From positions 14,074,001 to 14,138,000 of the forward strand of contig NC_135121.1 in assembly GCF_050908995.1 (NCBI RefSeq): 64,000 nt of DNA, in the 5' to 3' direction. The notes beneath the pieces are model-generated. The model had not been told where the DNA came from. It saw only the letters and a program-made list of their open reading frames with translations, and did no database searches. Positions 37,090 to 49,563 of this stretch are shown piece after piece (the first letter of the stretch is position 1; the number at the start of each line of letters is the position of its first letter). This DNA comes from Andrena cerasifolii (taxonomy: Eukaryota > Arthropoda > Insecta > Hymenoptera > Andrenidae). A program made the translations under genes and the position numbers.

Positions 37090-38110
37090 TTAACATTGAA
37101 ATTTCAGTTGCGTTTTGCACATAGGGCAAGTGTCGCTGGTCTTAAGGCATTGGCGTAAACAGTCCGCATGGAAAAGATGACGACAAGGCGTTACTCTTGC
37201 CTTAGTCATGTAACAAAGACAAACGGCGCAAACGTCATCGAATTTTTCAATTTCTTTGCGCGTTGCTTTTCTATAGCGATTCAATATTTCACGTTCACGT
37301 TGCAACGTGGCAGCAGACTTTTGCACGAGGTCTTTCAGTCTCATGTAAACGTTCAGATAGCAGGCAGCGAAGAGAAATCCCCAAGATGCAACCGGTAAAA
37401 GTATCAAGGCGAATAGAGCCGAGATGCCAATGGTGAACGATGTTAATATCACCGGAGCGTAAAGGTCTTCGATATTATCCAAAGCCTCCAAACGCATCAA
37501 CTTCAACACGGACGGAAACATCTCGGCGAATACTGTCTCCGTGGCCGAATAATAGATCCACGTTATTACAGTGTAAAACGTCGAAGGTCTGTAACATTAA
37601 TTAACGAGAATTTTATTATGCACATCGAATCCTTTTGTCTCTTGCTCTGTTCTTTTATGGTCACTAGATTCGTCATTGCATAGGGGGTAGGTACTTACTT
37701 GTATTGCTTGAGACCCTGCTCCAAAGCGAATACGAGAAGCGTAAACGTTAACGTTACGACGAAGGTGACAGCTTTGGTCCATTCGAGGACTATCTTGGTA
37801 GCAGACATGGCCAAGTGTCTAATCTTAGATCTATCTGTGAGAGTCACGTACGGTGACCAATCTTCCTTTTCGAACAATTCCTTAATGTAGCTGACACAGT
37901 AAGTAATAACGTTGTAAAACATCAACGTGTAAAGACACGTCATTTTAGGTTCCGCTATAAGCACTCGATCGGCTAGCATTAGAAATATAATTTGGTTCGT
38001 CATCGTGGAAATATTCTTCATTCGAAGAAATAGGGTCTCCAGCTGGTCGATGGGCTTGTAACATTGTGTCAGAAATCTGCTTAAACGCCGACAGATCATC
38101 CTGGTAGCAC
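37090..38110 (-). CDS. Multipass membrane RING-H2 E3 ligase, TRC8/RNF145-like (5' end unresolved)
   Basis: Probable ER-type membrane ubiquitin ligase. Two coding exons are certain: 37699-38110 and 37090-37588, joined in phase 2 (299 aa from the ATG at 38099). Four or more hydrophobic segments (for example TFVVTLTFTLLVFAL and FTIGISALFALILLPVASWG) are followed by a charged helix. The RING-H2 is near the C-terminus: CAVC...TPCRHLFHADC...CPMC, preceded by EKFDDVCAVC as in TRC8/RNF139 and RNF145. Those relatives are about 650 aa with more membrane segments. The first visible exon starts at a splice acceptor with an open frame before the ATG. More 5' exons are therefore likely, but none could be recognised upstream. 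Confidence 0.75.
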
Positions 38111-40919
38111 CTTTAGAAAAGAATCACCGAGCCAATTGGATAGAAAACATTAGTAATTCCAATTCATCTCTGTTGGTCGCAATTGGTAAATTCAAATAGT
38201 TGTACGATAAAATGAATCTCTCTCTCTCTCTCGTATAGAAATAGTATAAAGTGCTGTTCTCTACGTTAATAAATACGTACACTTGACAACGCGATTCGAG
38301 CAAGCGAAAGCAACGCGCCAATGAATGATGATCCCCCTTTTTCGTAATGAGAAATTTACATATTAATATGTAGACGTCCGATAAGAAAATCCATGCAAAT
38401 AGGAAGAGACGTGTCTACAGGCACGTGATGATTTAGGGGTGGAAGAGGGCGAGGGGGGGAAGGATCATCTCTTGGGGAGGAACGATGACACGGGTGAATG
38501 AACAAATGAGCGCAAGATGTCTCTCTCCTGTCATTTTTCTCTCTTCTTCCCTTTCTTCGCGCCCCTATAAAGCAAAGCGCACTTGGCCTCGATGGCACAT
38601 TCAACATCTCTCCGGCTTTGCTCATTCGTGTCGCGGTGCTGTGTTGGAATAGAAAGTAAACTCGGCAGTAGTAGAGATACATATATTCGGAACATCCGCT
38701 TAGGGTGAGCAGCACCGAGTGCATCGTATGCTTCTTACAACGGTTATCCGATTCCGTTACACACATATTTACCTATCTTCTTAGCCACTTGAGCGTGTCT
38801 CTTTCCACTCAATTCCCTTCGCACGTGCGGAAGGAGGAGAATAAAATGAAGGGACAACCGGGAGGTAAACGGGGGTGAGCGAGAGGAATCAGAGAAGGGT
38901 GGGCAAACGGATTAGGTATACCTGCTTCCTATCTTCACGCTTCACGGGGGCAAGAAATTTCCTTAGATTTCCTAGCGGTTAACGCTATTCTGGTAGAACT
39001 AAAATTGAATAGGGCAGTGAAACATGTACAGTAGCGGACGAAAGAAAGTTCACAACTTTTAAAATCGCATAACTTTTTTAGTATTGGTCCAAACGGCATG
39101 AGTTTTTTTTTAAAGCTAGAAGGATTAGTTTGATAAGTGACGTAATTCGTCGTTTTGAAAAAAATGCAATTAGTCGGAATAGCGAAAAAAATAGTAAGTC
39201 GTTTTTTAAAACTGTTTTTTGTGAGCCGAAGTTCCCGAAATCAGCGATTTTCGACCTTATTCTGCGATCTTTAAGCGTTTATAGCTCAGAGCAACGTTAA
39301 CCGATTTCGATGAAATTTTAAGCATGTATACAACGTGAATTTACAAACGGGTTTTTTGAATTTTCATTACAGGCTCGCAAAAAAATGTTTAAAAACCGCC
39401 CTTTACTATTTTTTATCGCCATTCCGAACAATTGCATTTTTTTGAAAACGACGAATCACGTCACTTACCAAACCAATCCTCCTAGCTTTTCAAAAAAAAA
39501 CTCAGGTCGTTTGGACGAATTTTAAAGAAGTCATGCGATTTTAAAAACTGTCCGAATATTTTCGTTACTGTATAAGATAGGTAGTACATAGATACTTGGG
39601 TAGGTAAATAAGTGTATAGCGTTAGCGGAAATGCAGAAAGGAGGGAATGCCGAAAGAGAATCTGGCATCGACCGCAATCAGCGCAAAACCTCTGGCTATT
39701 CTTAGTACACGTATACAGAGCAGAGAGGATGTCCTGCACCGTCCGGGGTGACCGTAAAGCCCGCAATAAGCCTGCGGCCCTACGCGACATTTCCTTCATA
39801 AACATTCCAGTCTTTTTTTTGTTGAGAGAGAGAAAATATCCGTCGGTACATACTATAACGCGAATGTCGTCGATGCGACACGTGCAATCGATGCTCGCGA
39901 GTCGTACCAACAACGCTCTAGCACTAACAATAAGCAAACCAACGTAGGCACGCGCGGAGCGTAAGATGCCTGATACGAAACGCGAAGCGGTTCCCGCCGC
40001 GGGCGGATACGTGGCCGCGTCGGTAACCGATATGGTAAAACAGCGGCGAGGCGGTAAAACAGCGGTAAGGCGGCAAAGGCGGTTCGGCCGATGAAGCGGC
40101 GAAAGGTCGAAGAGCAAGAGGAAAATTGTCCCCGCGCTTCGGCTATCGATAAATTACTTGGCAGCAGTCTTTGCCCTCAGAACCGTTGAAGACATCGTGA
40201 AATCGATATTCCATGCAAACACCGCCGTATCGAGGCCATACGGAGGCCGTGCAGAGGCCGTACCCTTGTGCTTTCCTCGCATTCTCTATTCCGCGCTTTC
40301 CGGCTCAGATTTATGCACTTTTGACCGCACAGGAGTACACCGGCAAATAAACGAGTAGACAGAGATATCATTAAAGCATCGGAACTCACTCTCCGTCTCG
40401 ATTCCCTCCGATCTAGTTGAAAACGGAATTACACTTGAACGATACGGTCTGGCGGTGGTCCGGCCGAGATTGCCAAGGCACATCCTTCGTCCGATACGTT
40501 ATCGTCGTATTAATTCTCACCTCGGTGGTAATACTCGATCACTTCTGCAGAAATATTCGTATTAGGTACATGGCATCGAATAGCGGACCAGCAACAGAAA
40601 TAGATAAAGATAAGAGTTTCACTCTTTATACATTAGTTGGCCCGCGAGGGGACAGAGAGGTTTTCGGGGAGTTCCGTCGGGAAATCTATGTAGGTAATAC
40701 CTAGCGCATGCCACGTTCCGCGCGCACAAAATCTTTGTACCTTCGAGTACCTACCCACATGTATGTAACATATGCGTGCGTGCGCTCGAAAGACGACGCG
40801 CAAAGGAAATACCGCCGCGAAAAGCGATAGATCCGTTCGCGTCGCTCGTAGCGGGCGCATAGTTTCCCAGCCAGACCAACTGATTCCGTTGATATTTTGT
40901 TTCAGATCCACATAACGAA
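38111..40919. other. Region between the RING ligase and neuroparsin
   Basis: May hold 5' exons of the RING ligase and the neuroparsin promoter. The only clear feature is the element at 39029-39570. A CT tract (38217-38232) and a short tandem GAGGCCGTAC/GAGGCCATAC repeat (40243-40264) are present. No other coding exon recognised. Confidence 0.5.
39029..39570. mobile_element. Tc1/mariner-like non-autonomous element with long inverted repeats
   Basis: Flanked by TA (39027-39028 and 39571-39572). The ends are CAGTAGCGGACGAAAG and, inverted, CAGTAACGAAAATATTCGGAC. The arms remain similar over about 190 bp (for example TTTTTAAAATCGCAT, GTCCAAACG, AAGTGACGT, TTCGTCGTTTT). Short CAGT termini and TA duplication fit Tc1/mariner. 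No transposase frame. Confidence 0.85.
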
Positions 40920-41659
40920 ATGCCGGCCATCCAGACTGTCTGCATAGCCCTACTGCTAACCGTTGTGCTTCTGTAAGAATTTCACATCCTACGCTTGACT
41001 TATGCACGACCGACGAAGCTTCGCTCGGGAAGACTCCAGTTTCCGATACTATTATTTTCAAACGCCGATAATTATCGTAAAACGCTGATTCAAGTTTGGG
41101 ACGCGCGAGCCAACCCGGGGTGTTGGATATAATTTACACATAGTGCTGCCTGCGCGAATTGCGAACACGCAACAAGTGTTTGGTGAATTGGCGACGGTTA
41201 TCTGTATGCTCGATAATGGATACGATCTCGTCTGTGATTAGGTTCGACAAGTGTTTCGGGTATCCATCCATCAGACAGAGGCCGGTAGGGAGACCTGGAG
41301 GAGGGTCTTGCTCGAGCTGCGGGGACGCTTGTAACAAATGCGAATTCGGCGTCGTAACGTTGCCCCATTGCGGCCGAGTATGCGCGAAGGTGAGTCATCG
41401 AAAGGTTACTCTTAATTTTGTCAACAAATTCCGGTGGCAATCAGAGCTACGCTTCTATCCGCAGGGCCCTAACCAGATCTGCGGAGGGCACGCAGACGTC
41501 TGGGGTGTTTGCGGCGACGGTATGTTTTGCAATTGCAACAGATGCGACGGTTGCAGCACAAATAAGCTTAATTGCACCATGAAGAAGCCGTGTTTGCCCG
41601 GCAACTCGAAATCCAGCTTCCTCAACACCCTCGAACGATACATTCCCATTACCAAGTAA
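40920..41659 (+). CDS. Neuroparsin precursor
   Basis: Secreted cysteine-rich neurohormone; family members (locust neuroparsins, mosquito OEH) regulate reproduction and metabolism. Three exons: 40920-40972, 41242-41389 and 41465-41659; 131 aa, phases agree. Exon 1 encodes a signal peptide (MPAIQTVCIALLLTVVLL). The mature part carries the family spacing CSSCGDACNKCEFG, CGRVCAKGPNQICGG, then VCGDGMFCNCNRCDGCS, matching locust neuroparsin almost residue by residue in cysteine order. One extra cysteine lies before the core (DKCFG) and another after it (KKPC), and the C-terminal tail is long and basic. Skipping the 75-bp intron removes the conserved AKGP junction, which confirms splicing. Identity is from the recalled family pattern. 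Confidence 0.92.
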
Positions 41660-43451
41660 AACTCGCGAGCTTTCTTCGTACACCCATCATCATTGTAACT
41701 GGACAGACGTGTACCTGCTGATCGTCGAAGCGAGCCGTTAAAACAGCGCCTTTTATTTATCAAGACTGAAGAGATTGCCGAAAGCTTGGAAATTTTATTT
41801 CGCGGGGATATGTCGACTTGTACGCGTAAACCGATGGAGCGCGCAATGTAATACAAATATGTTTACAATACAGATCGAAAGGTCGAATCGATATATGGAA
41901 CATGTCTAATTCAACAGAACCGAATCTGACGGGACGCGCCGCTGCGAGTAAACGAGCACCCGCATCTGTTTTTGTACATACATACGTACATAGGTACGTC
42001 TCACCTGTGCGTACGCGCGCGCGATCGTAGATAGAGCGGGCAGCAGTTCAACGTACATCACGCAAAAGTGCTGGGAAGACGAAGGGGGTAGTGGAACGAT
42101 CGAGAGCGAATGCGAGATTGCGCGCACTTGTGGAGGAGAGGGAAGCAGGGAGGGAGAGTGTGCGTGCGAGCGTGAGAGAGAGAGAGAGAAATATTCCGAA
42201 TACTTTTTATTTCTATCGTCAGATTCCAATTTTTTTCAACCAACACATTTAATCACGTACGCTTTACCAGTTACAAATTGAATTTTACGTACATATTATA
42301 TTCCATTGAATTCGATAAACTTTATTCGCTCGACACAACGAAACCACGGGGAAAAAGATGGGATACCTCTAGCGCGTTCGTTGTGATTATTTGCACGAGA
42401 AATTACCAAGTCGATATGTACCGTCAACGGGTTGCAGCGACAGATTTGGCAAGCAATTATTTTACATTGGACGCTTCGGAATCGAAATTGTGATTATACA
42501 CCACTGGAACTCGACATTAGCGCATACCCTGTATTTCGTAAATAAAAACGAATCGGAAGATTCGATTCGGTTACCAAAAAGCTCTCATCCATTGATGTCT
42601 TCTTCTCCTCCTCCTCCGTTCCCCTACTCATCCCGCTGTTATTCTTTTTATAGGCATCTACTTATCTATATGGTCGGGTTCTAAAATTCTACTTTGCGCA
42701 AAGGGCATCATACCATGCGCGTACATGTACCCGTGTAATGAAAAAGCAGGGTTAAATTGTCCATGTACGTACAAGTACTTAATGATTCTGTTGCAAAAAT
42801 AACAAAGGTATACGATCGATCTATCTTTGCCTACCTTCGTGATTTCACATACCAGACACGACACAAATATCGAAGAAAACAGTCTCGGTGGATAGCACCG
42901 CTGCGGAATGTTTTTATGGAAATGTAAAGGAATATGTATCACGGAGCGAGCTTCGTTGAGACTTTACGGTTGGACGGTTAAAAATGAACTGGTCGCTCGA
43001 CGTTATACCTACAATACCATGTATTTTCGCGCACGCAGTGGAACTGGCAGTGTCAATGTCGTTGCCAACATCGCCGCGGTAGCGAGATACCCACTGATGC
43101 TATTTCGATTGTTCCTCGATAATTATTACGGATGCATTCGCTGCCAAGATCGCTGTCGAGTGTGTCGGTAGGAGCACGAGGCGTCAGATGCTACATAGGA
43201 GTGACCATATCACCAACTAACAGTACGTACATACTTACACACATGCACATATACGTACACATACATGATATATTAATATCGACACGGATCATGCGTCAAA
43301 GTTTTCGGCGGATAAAATAAAGAAACGGCTGCCTGTGTTGGTTGTCCCTTTCCAAGTTGATCACGCATCATCTCACACAACTAACGAAAGACACTTGGAA
43401 CTATATCAACACTTGTGTAAAACCAGAGTACGTAACGTAAAAATTGGTAGG
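41660..43451. other. Convergent region between neuroparsin and SPA17-like gene
   Basis: Holds 3' UTRs of both genes. A GA microsatellite lies at 42174-42190. The remaining open frames are short and unrecognised. Confidence 0.5.
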
Positions 43452-46400
43452 TTATTGTTCGCATTGCTTCAACAGTTTTCTAGTTCTAAAGCCTCGGAAA
43501 CCCGCTTGAATTCTAGTCGCAGCCACTTGAGCTATTTGCTGCCTCTTCCGTACCAAAAATCCACGCACTCGAGCCTGAATTTTTGTCGCCGACTGCTCCT
43601 CCAACGATTCCTTCGCTGCATTCTCTTCGCTCGGTATCGTGGATCGTCCCCCCCCACCCTCCAATCGTTCTTTCCGAAGCCGACGTTGTTCGCGTTCGCG
43701 ATCCAGCACTGCGGTACCCGAGGATTCTAGTCCCAAGTCTTGATTTAATTCTTTTAAACGCTTTCGCACTCGATAGCCCCGGAAGTTGGCTTGGATTCTT
43801 GTCGCTGCTACGTTTGCCTTCGTCATGTTCTCGGCGTTGGAGTTGTTGCAATCCTGCAGCATCACGACTTACGTGAAACCCGACGTTTCCTTATTTTCTC
43901 CTCGATTCCTTTTAATTCACGATGCTTCCCCTTCCTTCTCTTCGTCCAATCAAATACACTGACCTTTCCTTAATATGCTTTTCGGCCGTCAACAAACAAG
44001 AATGTACCCCTGTCAAAGTGTGAACGTCTCAAAGGCAAACGTCCGCCTGCTTTCGCAAAACTTGCACCTGTTTTAGCATTTGCACGAAATTACGAAACAG
44101 TCGAGATGCTCGCGTGACAATGGTATTCCAAAAGTTACGGCTGCTATTATTCGCTTTCTCCAAAATCCAGCCTCGCAACTGCACTCGCTCCAAGGTAGAT
44201 ACGTGAAAACTGAACGTACCTACTACATGTTCCGCAGGAACAACTGCTCAAGCGTGAATGCGCAGAAATCCGCGTGCGACACTGCCTATGGCAATCGCGT
44301 AACTCGTCCAAAATACGTAACCCTCTCGTTGCTTGCTCGCGTTCGCGCATGCGTTTCCTTTAAGCTTTCCAACTGCTTGACCCTTCCGCGATACTACATA
44401 CTTGCTACATTCATCCGCACATGCTCTTCCCGTATTTCTTTCCCTGCGTCGAGCTAGAACGAAAGTATCCCCGACGTTCACGCGAAGAGAACGTGCAGCA
44501 ATCTGCGGAAATACAGGACGAGTCATTTAAGTCGATCCCCTCGAAAATCATCCAAACTGTTTCTTACATACTATACCGAAAAGTGCCTCATCGTCGGATA
44601 ATAAAAGTTGTATGGTTTCGGACGGGGAGGGGGGATAATTTAGCGCAATAAAGTTTATTTTTTTTAAATAAAATCATATATTTTTTAACACACCAATTCA
44701 TCCAGCATTTCCTACAAAGAAGTGTTGAGCCATGCATGCCGAAGAACCATTCGTTTAGCAGATGTTTTTGAATTTCAAGATTACAAAGTGGCACTACATT
44801 GTACATAGTAGTAGTAGTTGTATACAATGTTTACCTGCTTAAAGTACACATGTTGAGATACATGTGTGTAATACGCACAAGTTCGAGCATTGAAATTCAG
44901 TAGCATTTTGAACATTGGTCACTGTACTTTCCTCTACCTCACTCTCCTCTCTCTTGTGTTCGCGATTCTTGACCATGGAAGAGTCGAGAGGCAATTCCGT
45001 GCGCAAATGATTGTCGCCGGTACGTACAGTTTCGTAGGCCTAGTTTTCGTCTTGTCTGTGCCCTTTAAGCATTGCGATTGGAATGCTCTTCGGGAGCGAC
45101 CAATCCTCTTGTCGCTAAATCGACTGTTACCGTCCCGGGCGAGTTTTGCGCCGGTGCCTGCTCCTTCTCTTCGTCGCTGTTGGGAATTTCTTCTATGACA
45201 ATGGACTCTGGTGTCGAATCAACCAGTGCTAGTGGTTCGCGAACCAACGACGCATCGGTGGTACCGTCCTCGGTGGCCGAATTTACAATTCTCGTCACGA
45301 AACGAGGAACCGTACAATTATCGGAGCCGGATAATACGACACAGACTGGGAGCTTTGAATAAGGTCTAGACCAGTCTGATCCGTTGCCAATTAATCGGAG
45401 GGTTTCCGAAAGATCGACGGTACAACTACAAAGAACGCTCGCTCGAGGAGATTCGGACGCGAAAGTTGGCGCGTCGGGTTCGCAGTGTTTATACACGCGC
45501 GTTAAGGCAGAGGCATCCTTGGATAATGTTCCGCTTCGCGCAACTTCCAGCAGAGGTAACGGCAAGGAATCGTGAAATTCTCCAGTTTGCCTGACGTCGC
45601 TCCACGTAGTCTTCGCCGTCGTCGTTGGCGCATCCAATTCTTCAGACTGTCCTCGGTCTTGCAAACGTTCGTGGCGTTGATCGTTGGAGGAAGGTGAATC
45701 CCCGAGGTATTCCTGAGGAATAACGAAACGTCTTGTATATCACTGTTTTACCTCGCGGTGCAATCGCTTCTAAGAACAAGGGGTTCAAAATTAGAACCAT
45801 TAGAATTTAAGATATATTCACCTCACTGGTTCCCCCTGTTGGGGCTGGCAACTGATGCAGCAGGTGTTGAATCGGCTTCGGATGTTCATCGTCTGTGGTT
45901 GGTGAAGAACGCTGCCCAAGTACAAACTCGCGAGTCCCTTACAGAGGAGAAACATTCCAGGATAGATGATTCGCAACTACAGCTAGTTACTACCGTCATA
46001 TATGCTCGACGGAAATATTCTAACGCTAAGTAAGTAGCTATGCATGAACATACCTATCTTCAGACGCAGTACTTACAGACTTGAATTTTTCTACCCGTCG
46101 CGGTCGCAGTGTTTGCATCCGGCGGCGTCTCGTTTTCCACGCTCCCATAAATGTGCACCTCTTTGGTATCGTCTCGGCTGTTGGCTTTAATCTCTGACTT
46201 CTCACGTTGATCTTGATCTTTAGGAATGCTATCGAGTTCAGGCGCAGTTTCGCAAGCGGTTTCAAGGAAACTCGCAGTGGAATCATTTCCTAATTGGTCG
46301 TTACTTGTCTCGCTCGTCCGACAGCCTTCTTCTTTCCTTTCACCTTGAGAATTCATGCTCGCCTTTTCTCCTTCATAACTTGTTGTTGGAGTTTCAGGGC

Positions 46401-49400
46401 AAAGCGCGGAGGTTACATCTACAGATCCAATCATTACCGGAGATGGTATTTCGCGAACAAGAGGATGAAATTCAGTCGAAAGAGAAGCCGCATTTTCCGC
46501 GTTGGGAAGCTCTCCAAGTAGCGGCGGAGGTGGCATCTCGAGGGTCAAATTTTCTATCAATTCTCTTGCTATTTCTTCCTCCGTATTCGGGGAATCCTGA
46601 CCCCCAATTTTACCGCAACATTCGCCAGTCTCATTTTCGATCTTGATTAATTGTCCTTGCTCGCGAGCGTTGGAGAGCTCTTCTGCATCGAGAAGAAGTG
46701 GCTGTTGGCTGTTCAAGGGCAAGTGTTGCTCGACGATCGCTTTTTTCCCCGAGGATAGAGTGTCGATCGAGGACAAAGTTTGTCCATCTTCGTGAAGGGT
46801 GACGTCCTCGTCATTGTCATATTCCCTGTCAGACTTATGCGGGTCATTCCTGGAGTCGCTCCTTTCAAAAGAGGATACAATCGTTACGTCTCGGAGAGAG
46901 TCCAAGTTCAACTCGGGAACGTACGGCGGTCCGGTTGCATCGACCAAAGAGGAGGAAGAATCGCGGAAACAATCGTTGAGCGCTGACGTTTCTCCATGCT
47001 CCTTCGAGCATACAAAGCTTGACGTATCAACACCCTCGTCGGCTCTTGCGTCTTCACCGGTCCTAAGCGGTTCTGAATCTGTACGTACCGAGTCGCTCTC
47101 GATCGGTATCGACATCTTTTCCGGGGGACCGGAATCGACGGGACCAACCGCCACATCAGCGGGTAGCGCCGATACTTGCTTCTCATTTTCTTCTTCTTCT
47201 TTAATATTGCCAAGGTTTTGACAAGTGGTCGATCGATCGACACTGTTCATCTTGATGCCGCCTAGAAAATCAAGGTCGACGCCTGTCGAATATTCACTGC
47301 CAGCCCCTGGGCGCACATATTCTCCGAAGGGATCCTCCCTACCTTTAGGGGAGGGAAATTCTTCTTCTTCCAGCTCTTGCCGCATTTCCCGTTTCCAGAG
47401 TAAAGTCGTTGGTTCCGAGGGAACATCATTCTCGATATTGTCCGATATAATCACGGTGGTTACCGATTCTGGTATCTCACAGGGAGAACCTTCCGTAAGA
47501 ACGTAACAGGAAAGATCGACCCCCTTGGACGGTTTCTCCGACGGTCCTGCTTGGACGTTCGCCCGATCGACATCCCCACCTTGGCCTACATTCAACCTGG
47601 CACGCTGAGAAGAATCGTTCATCGTCCGCTCATGCTCCTCCGAATTCGCTTCCTCCCTCGTGTCCGCACAGAAGAGGATCGTTTCGTTCCCGAGTAAACA
47701 GCTCGATTCTCCCGCTTCGGAACTGCGCGAAGACGATCTCACCGTAGGCGGCATCGGTGACCCTGAGGAGACCAGTGCATTCTCGATGTTTTTCTCCGCT
47801 GTTTCTATCTCGATCAATTTATTCTTCAGTTCGCTCGACTGCCGACACTCCAGCTCTTCCTCCTTTCGTTCCTCTGCATCATCAACCAGCATCCGAATAG
47901 GCGAATTCTTCTCTTTCGGGTGTTCCAACGAGTCAGATCTCTGAGAGAATTCGATCGAATCAGGCGTGACATTTAAGCTGTCCTTGAAGCTTTCATCGAC
48001 GTCCGTTTCCGGCAGGTTTAAAAGTCGCGCCATCCCCAATTCTTCCAGAACATCCCTTTCGTCGGTCCGCGCGAGGGCAGAAATCTCATCGGTTTCATGT
48101 TCACACGGGGGATGCTCGTCAGCCATGCAGGCGGCGGCTTGGTCGTTCTCATTCGCCATTGCAGTCGGATCGACAGTTTCCTGTCGCAGGCTGATCGAAT
48201 CATAGTCAGAATTCACAGCTTCAGGGTTACGCGGCTCCAGAAGCGCGTCAGCTTTCAAACGGTCCTTCTCATTCGGCGTCGGCCGTTGGCCAGCCTCAGC
48301 TTCCGTCGCCTTGGACGTATGTAAATACGGTAACGTTAAGGTATTTTCTTTCTTAATCGGCTTCGATACGTCGCTCGATATTGGTGGTAGAATCAGATCG
48401 TTGCCATGGCTGTTTTCCTCTCTAGAGTCGTGCACGTGGTTTCGCGACCCATTCTTCGAGTACCCGTACCCGTTGGAGTTGAACGACGATGGTCTCGCGA
48501 CTACCACCGATGGAAGGACGATCGACAACGACGCGTTCTCGGTCGTTCCGTTTCCATTCGCGGTTCTCGACCCGTGGTTCGGGTCCTGTAAAGCATCGGA
48601 CCGCGAGTCACAATCGAGCGTTGGTCCCAGCTCGTTGATAATCTTTGACTCCTCCTCCTCTTGACCTGCTTGCAAGCTTAGCTGTTGAACAACAGCCTTC
48701 TCCGCGCGTCGGAGTCCTCGTTCGGTGTCATCGGTGGTCCCATTTCTTTTCCATCTACCATTGGTCGCAGAACGAGTTTTTCTTGCATCGGTCACGTATC
48801 GGCGTTTGCTTTCATTTATGGACGAGCACCTCCTTTCAATTTCATCAGCACTCGACTGTCGTTTCAAGGTAGTGGTCGCGTTTCCAGAGTTCTCTTCGCC
48901 TTTGCCCTCTTCTTCCCCTGCTCCCGCAGTCGTATCAGTTGCACTGTGTTTACCCGAGACACAGTTGCAGAATTTCTCCCGATTGTCTTTCAGTTGCGAC
49001 TTAATAGTTCTCGCCGGTATATCTCCAGCGGACAGAGACCGGAGAAATCGACCGCGCGTCATTTTTCTCGAAGACCGCGGTGTACATTCCTCCGGGTATT
49101 GTCTGTTATCGAGTTTTCCTGCTTTATCAGCGCTCGAATGATCGTGCCTCTTCAGCGCCCTGACAGTCTGATTTATTGACCAACCGCTCCTCCTAAACGT
49201 TGTCGCTTCTCTTCTCTTTTTCGAAAGCTTCGACGCTGCCGCCGGTGCTACCAATTCCTTTATTGCCGTTTCTTCGATGAAATCCACGATTTTACGGGTC
49301 CCGGAGTGGTCCCAATCGAGGATACGATCTTGTTGCCCGTTGCGCGCCGGCGAATCACAGTCGCGGGTTCTTGTCGAAACGATGCCGGCGGCATCCCGTA

Positions 49401-49563
49401 CCTTCTCCCTCAGTTTCACCAACTCCTCGAAATGATGCGCCGCGAACGCGTAGATGTCTCGAGGACGGTGTCGCAGAATCTCCCTCGCAAGTCCTTCCAC
49501 CGCGGAACCTAAGCCGCGGGGTATCCGAGGAGCGAATACGAATTCCCTTTCTGATAGAGCCAT
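43452..49563 (-). CDS. Giant SPA17-like protein: RIIa dimerisation domain, long acidic region, C-terminal IQ motifs
   Basis: Function unknown; RIIa domains dock AKAPs and IQ motifs bind calmodulin, and vertebrate SPA17 works in sperm flagella. Exons: 46077-49563, 45822-45937, 45131-45712 and 43452-43853 (about 1,528 aa). The start MALSEREFVFAPRIPRGLG matches SPA17 better than the ATG 39 codons upstream. The RIIa block RGLGSAVEGLAREILRHRP, then YAFAAHHFEELVKLRE, spans about residues 10-52. Then come over 1,300 residues of low-complexity Glu/Ser/Asp-rich sequence. The last exon has at least three IQ motifs (ATRIQANFRGYRVRKR, ATKIQARVRGFLVRKR, ATRIQAGFRGFRTRK). The small exon 45822-45937 is needed: joining its neighbours directly creates a stop. 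The donor at 45131 and the link to the IQ exon are inference. Confidence 0.8.

Noticed and set aside
39482..40117. 211-codon minus-strand frame
   Set aside because: Its end lies in the Tc1/mariner-like element and the rest has no similarity or splice support.
45713..46076. Direct splice between the first and third exons of the SPA17-like gene
   Set aside because: It would create a TGA at the joint; a small exon at 45822-45937 fits both phases and stays open.
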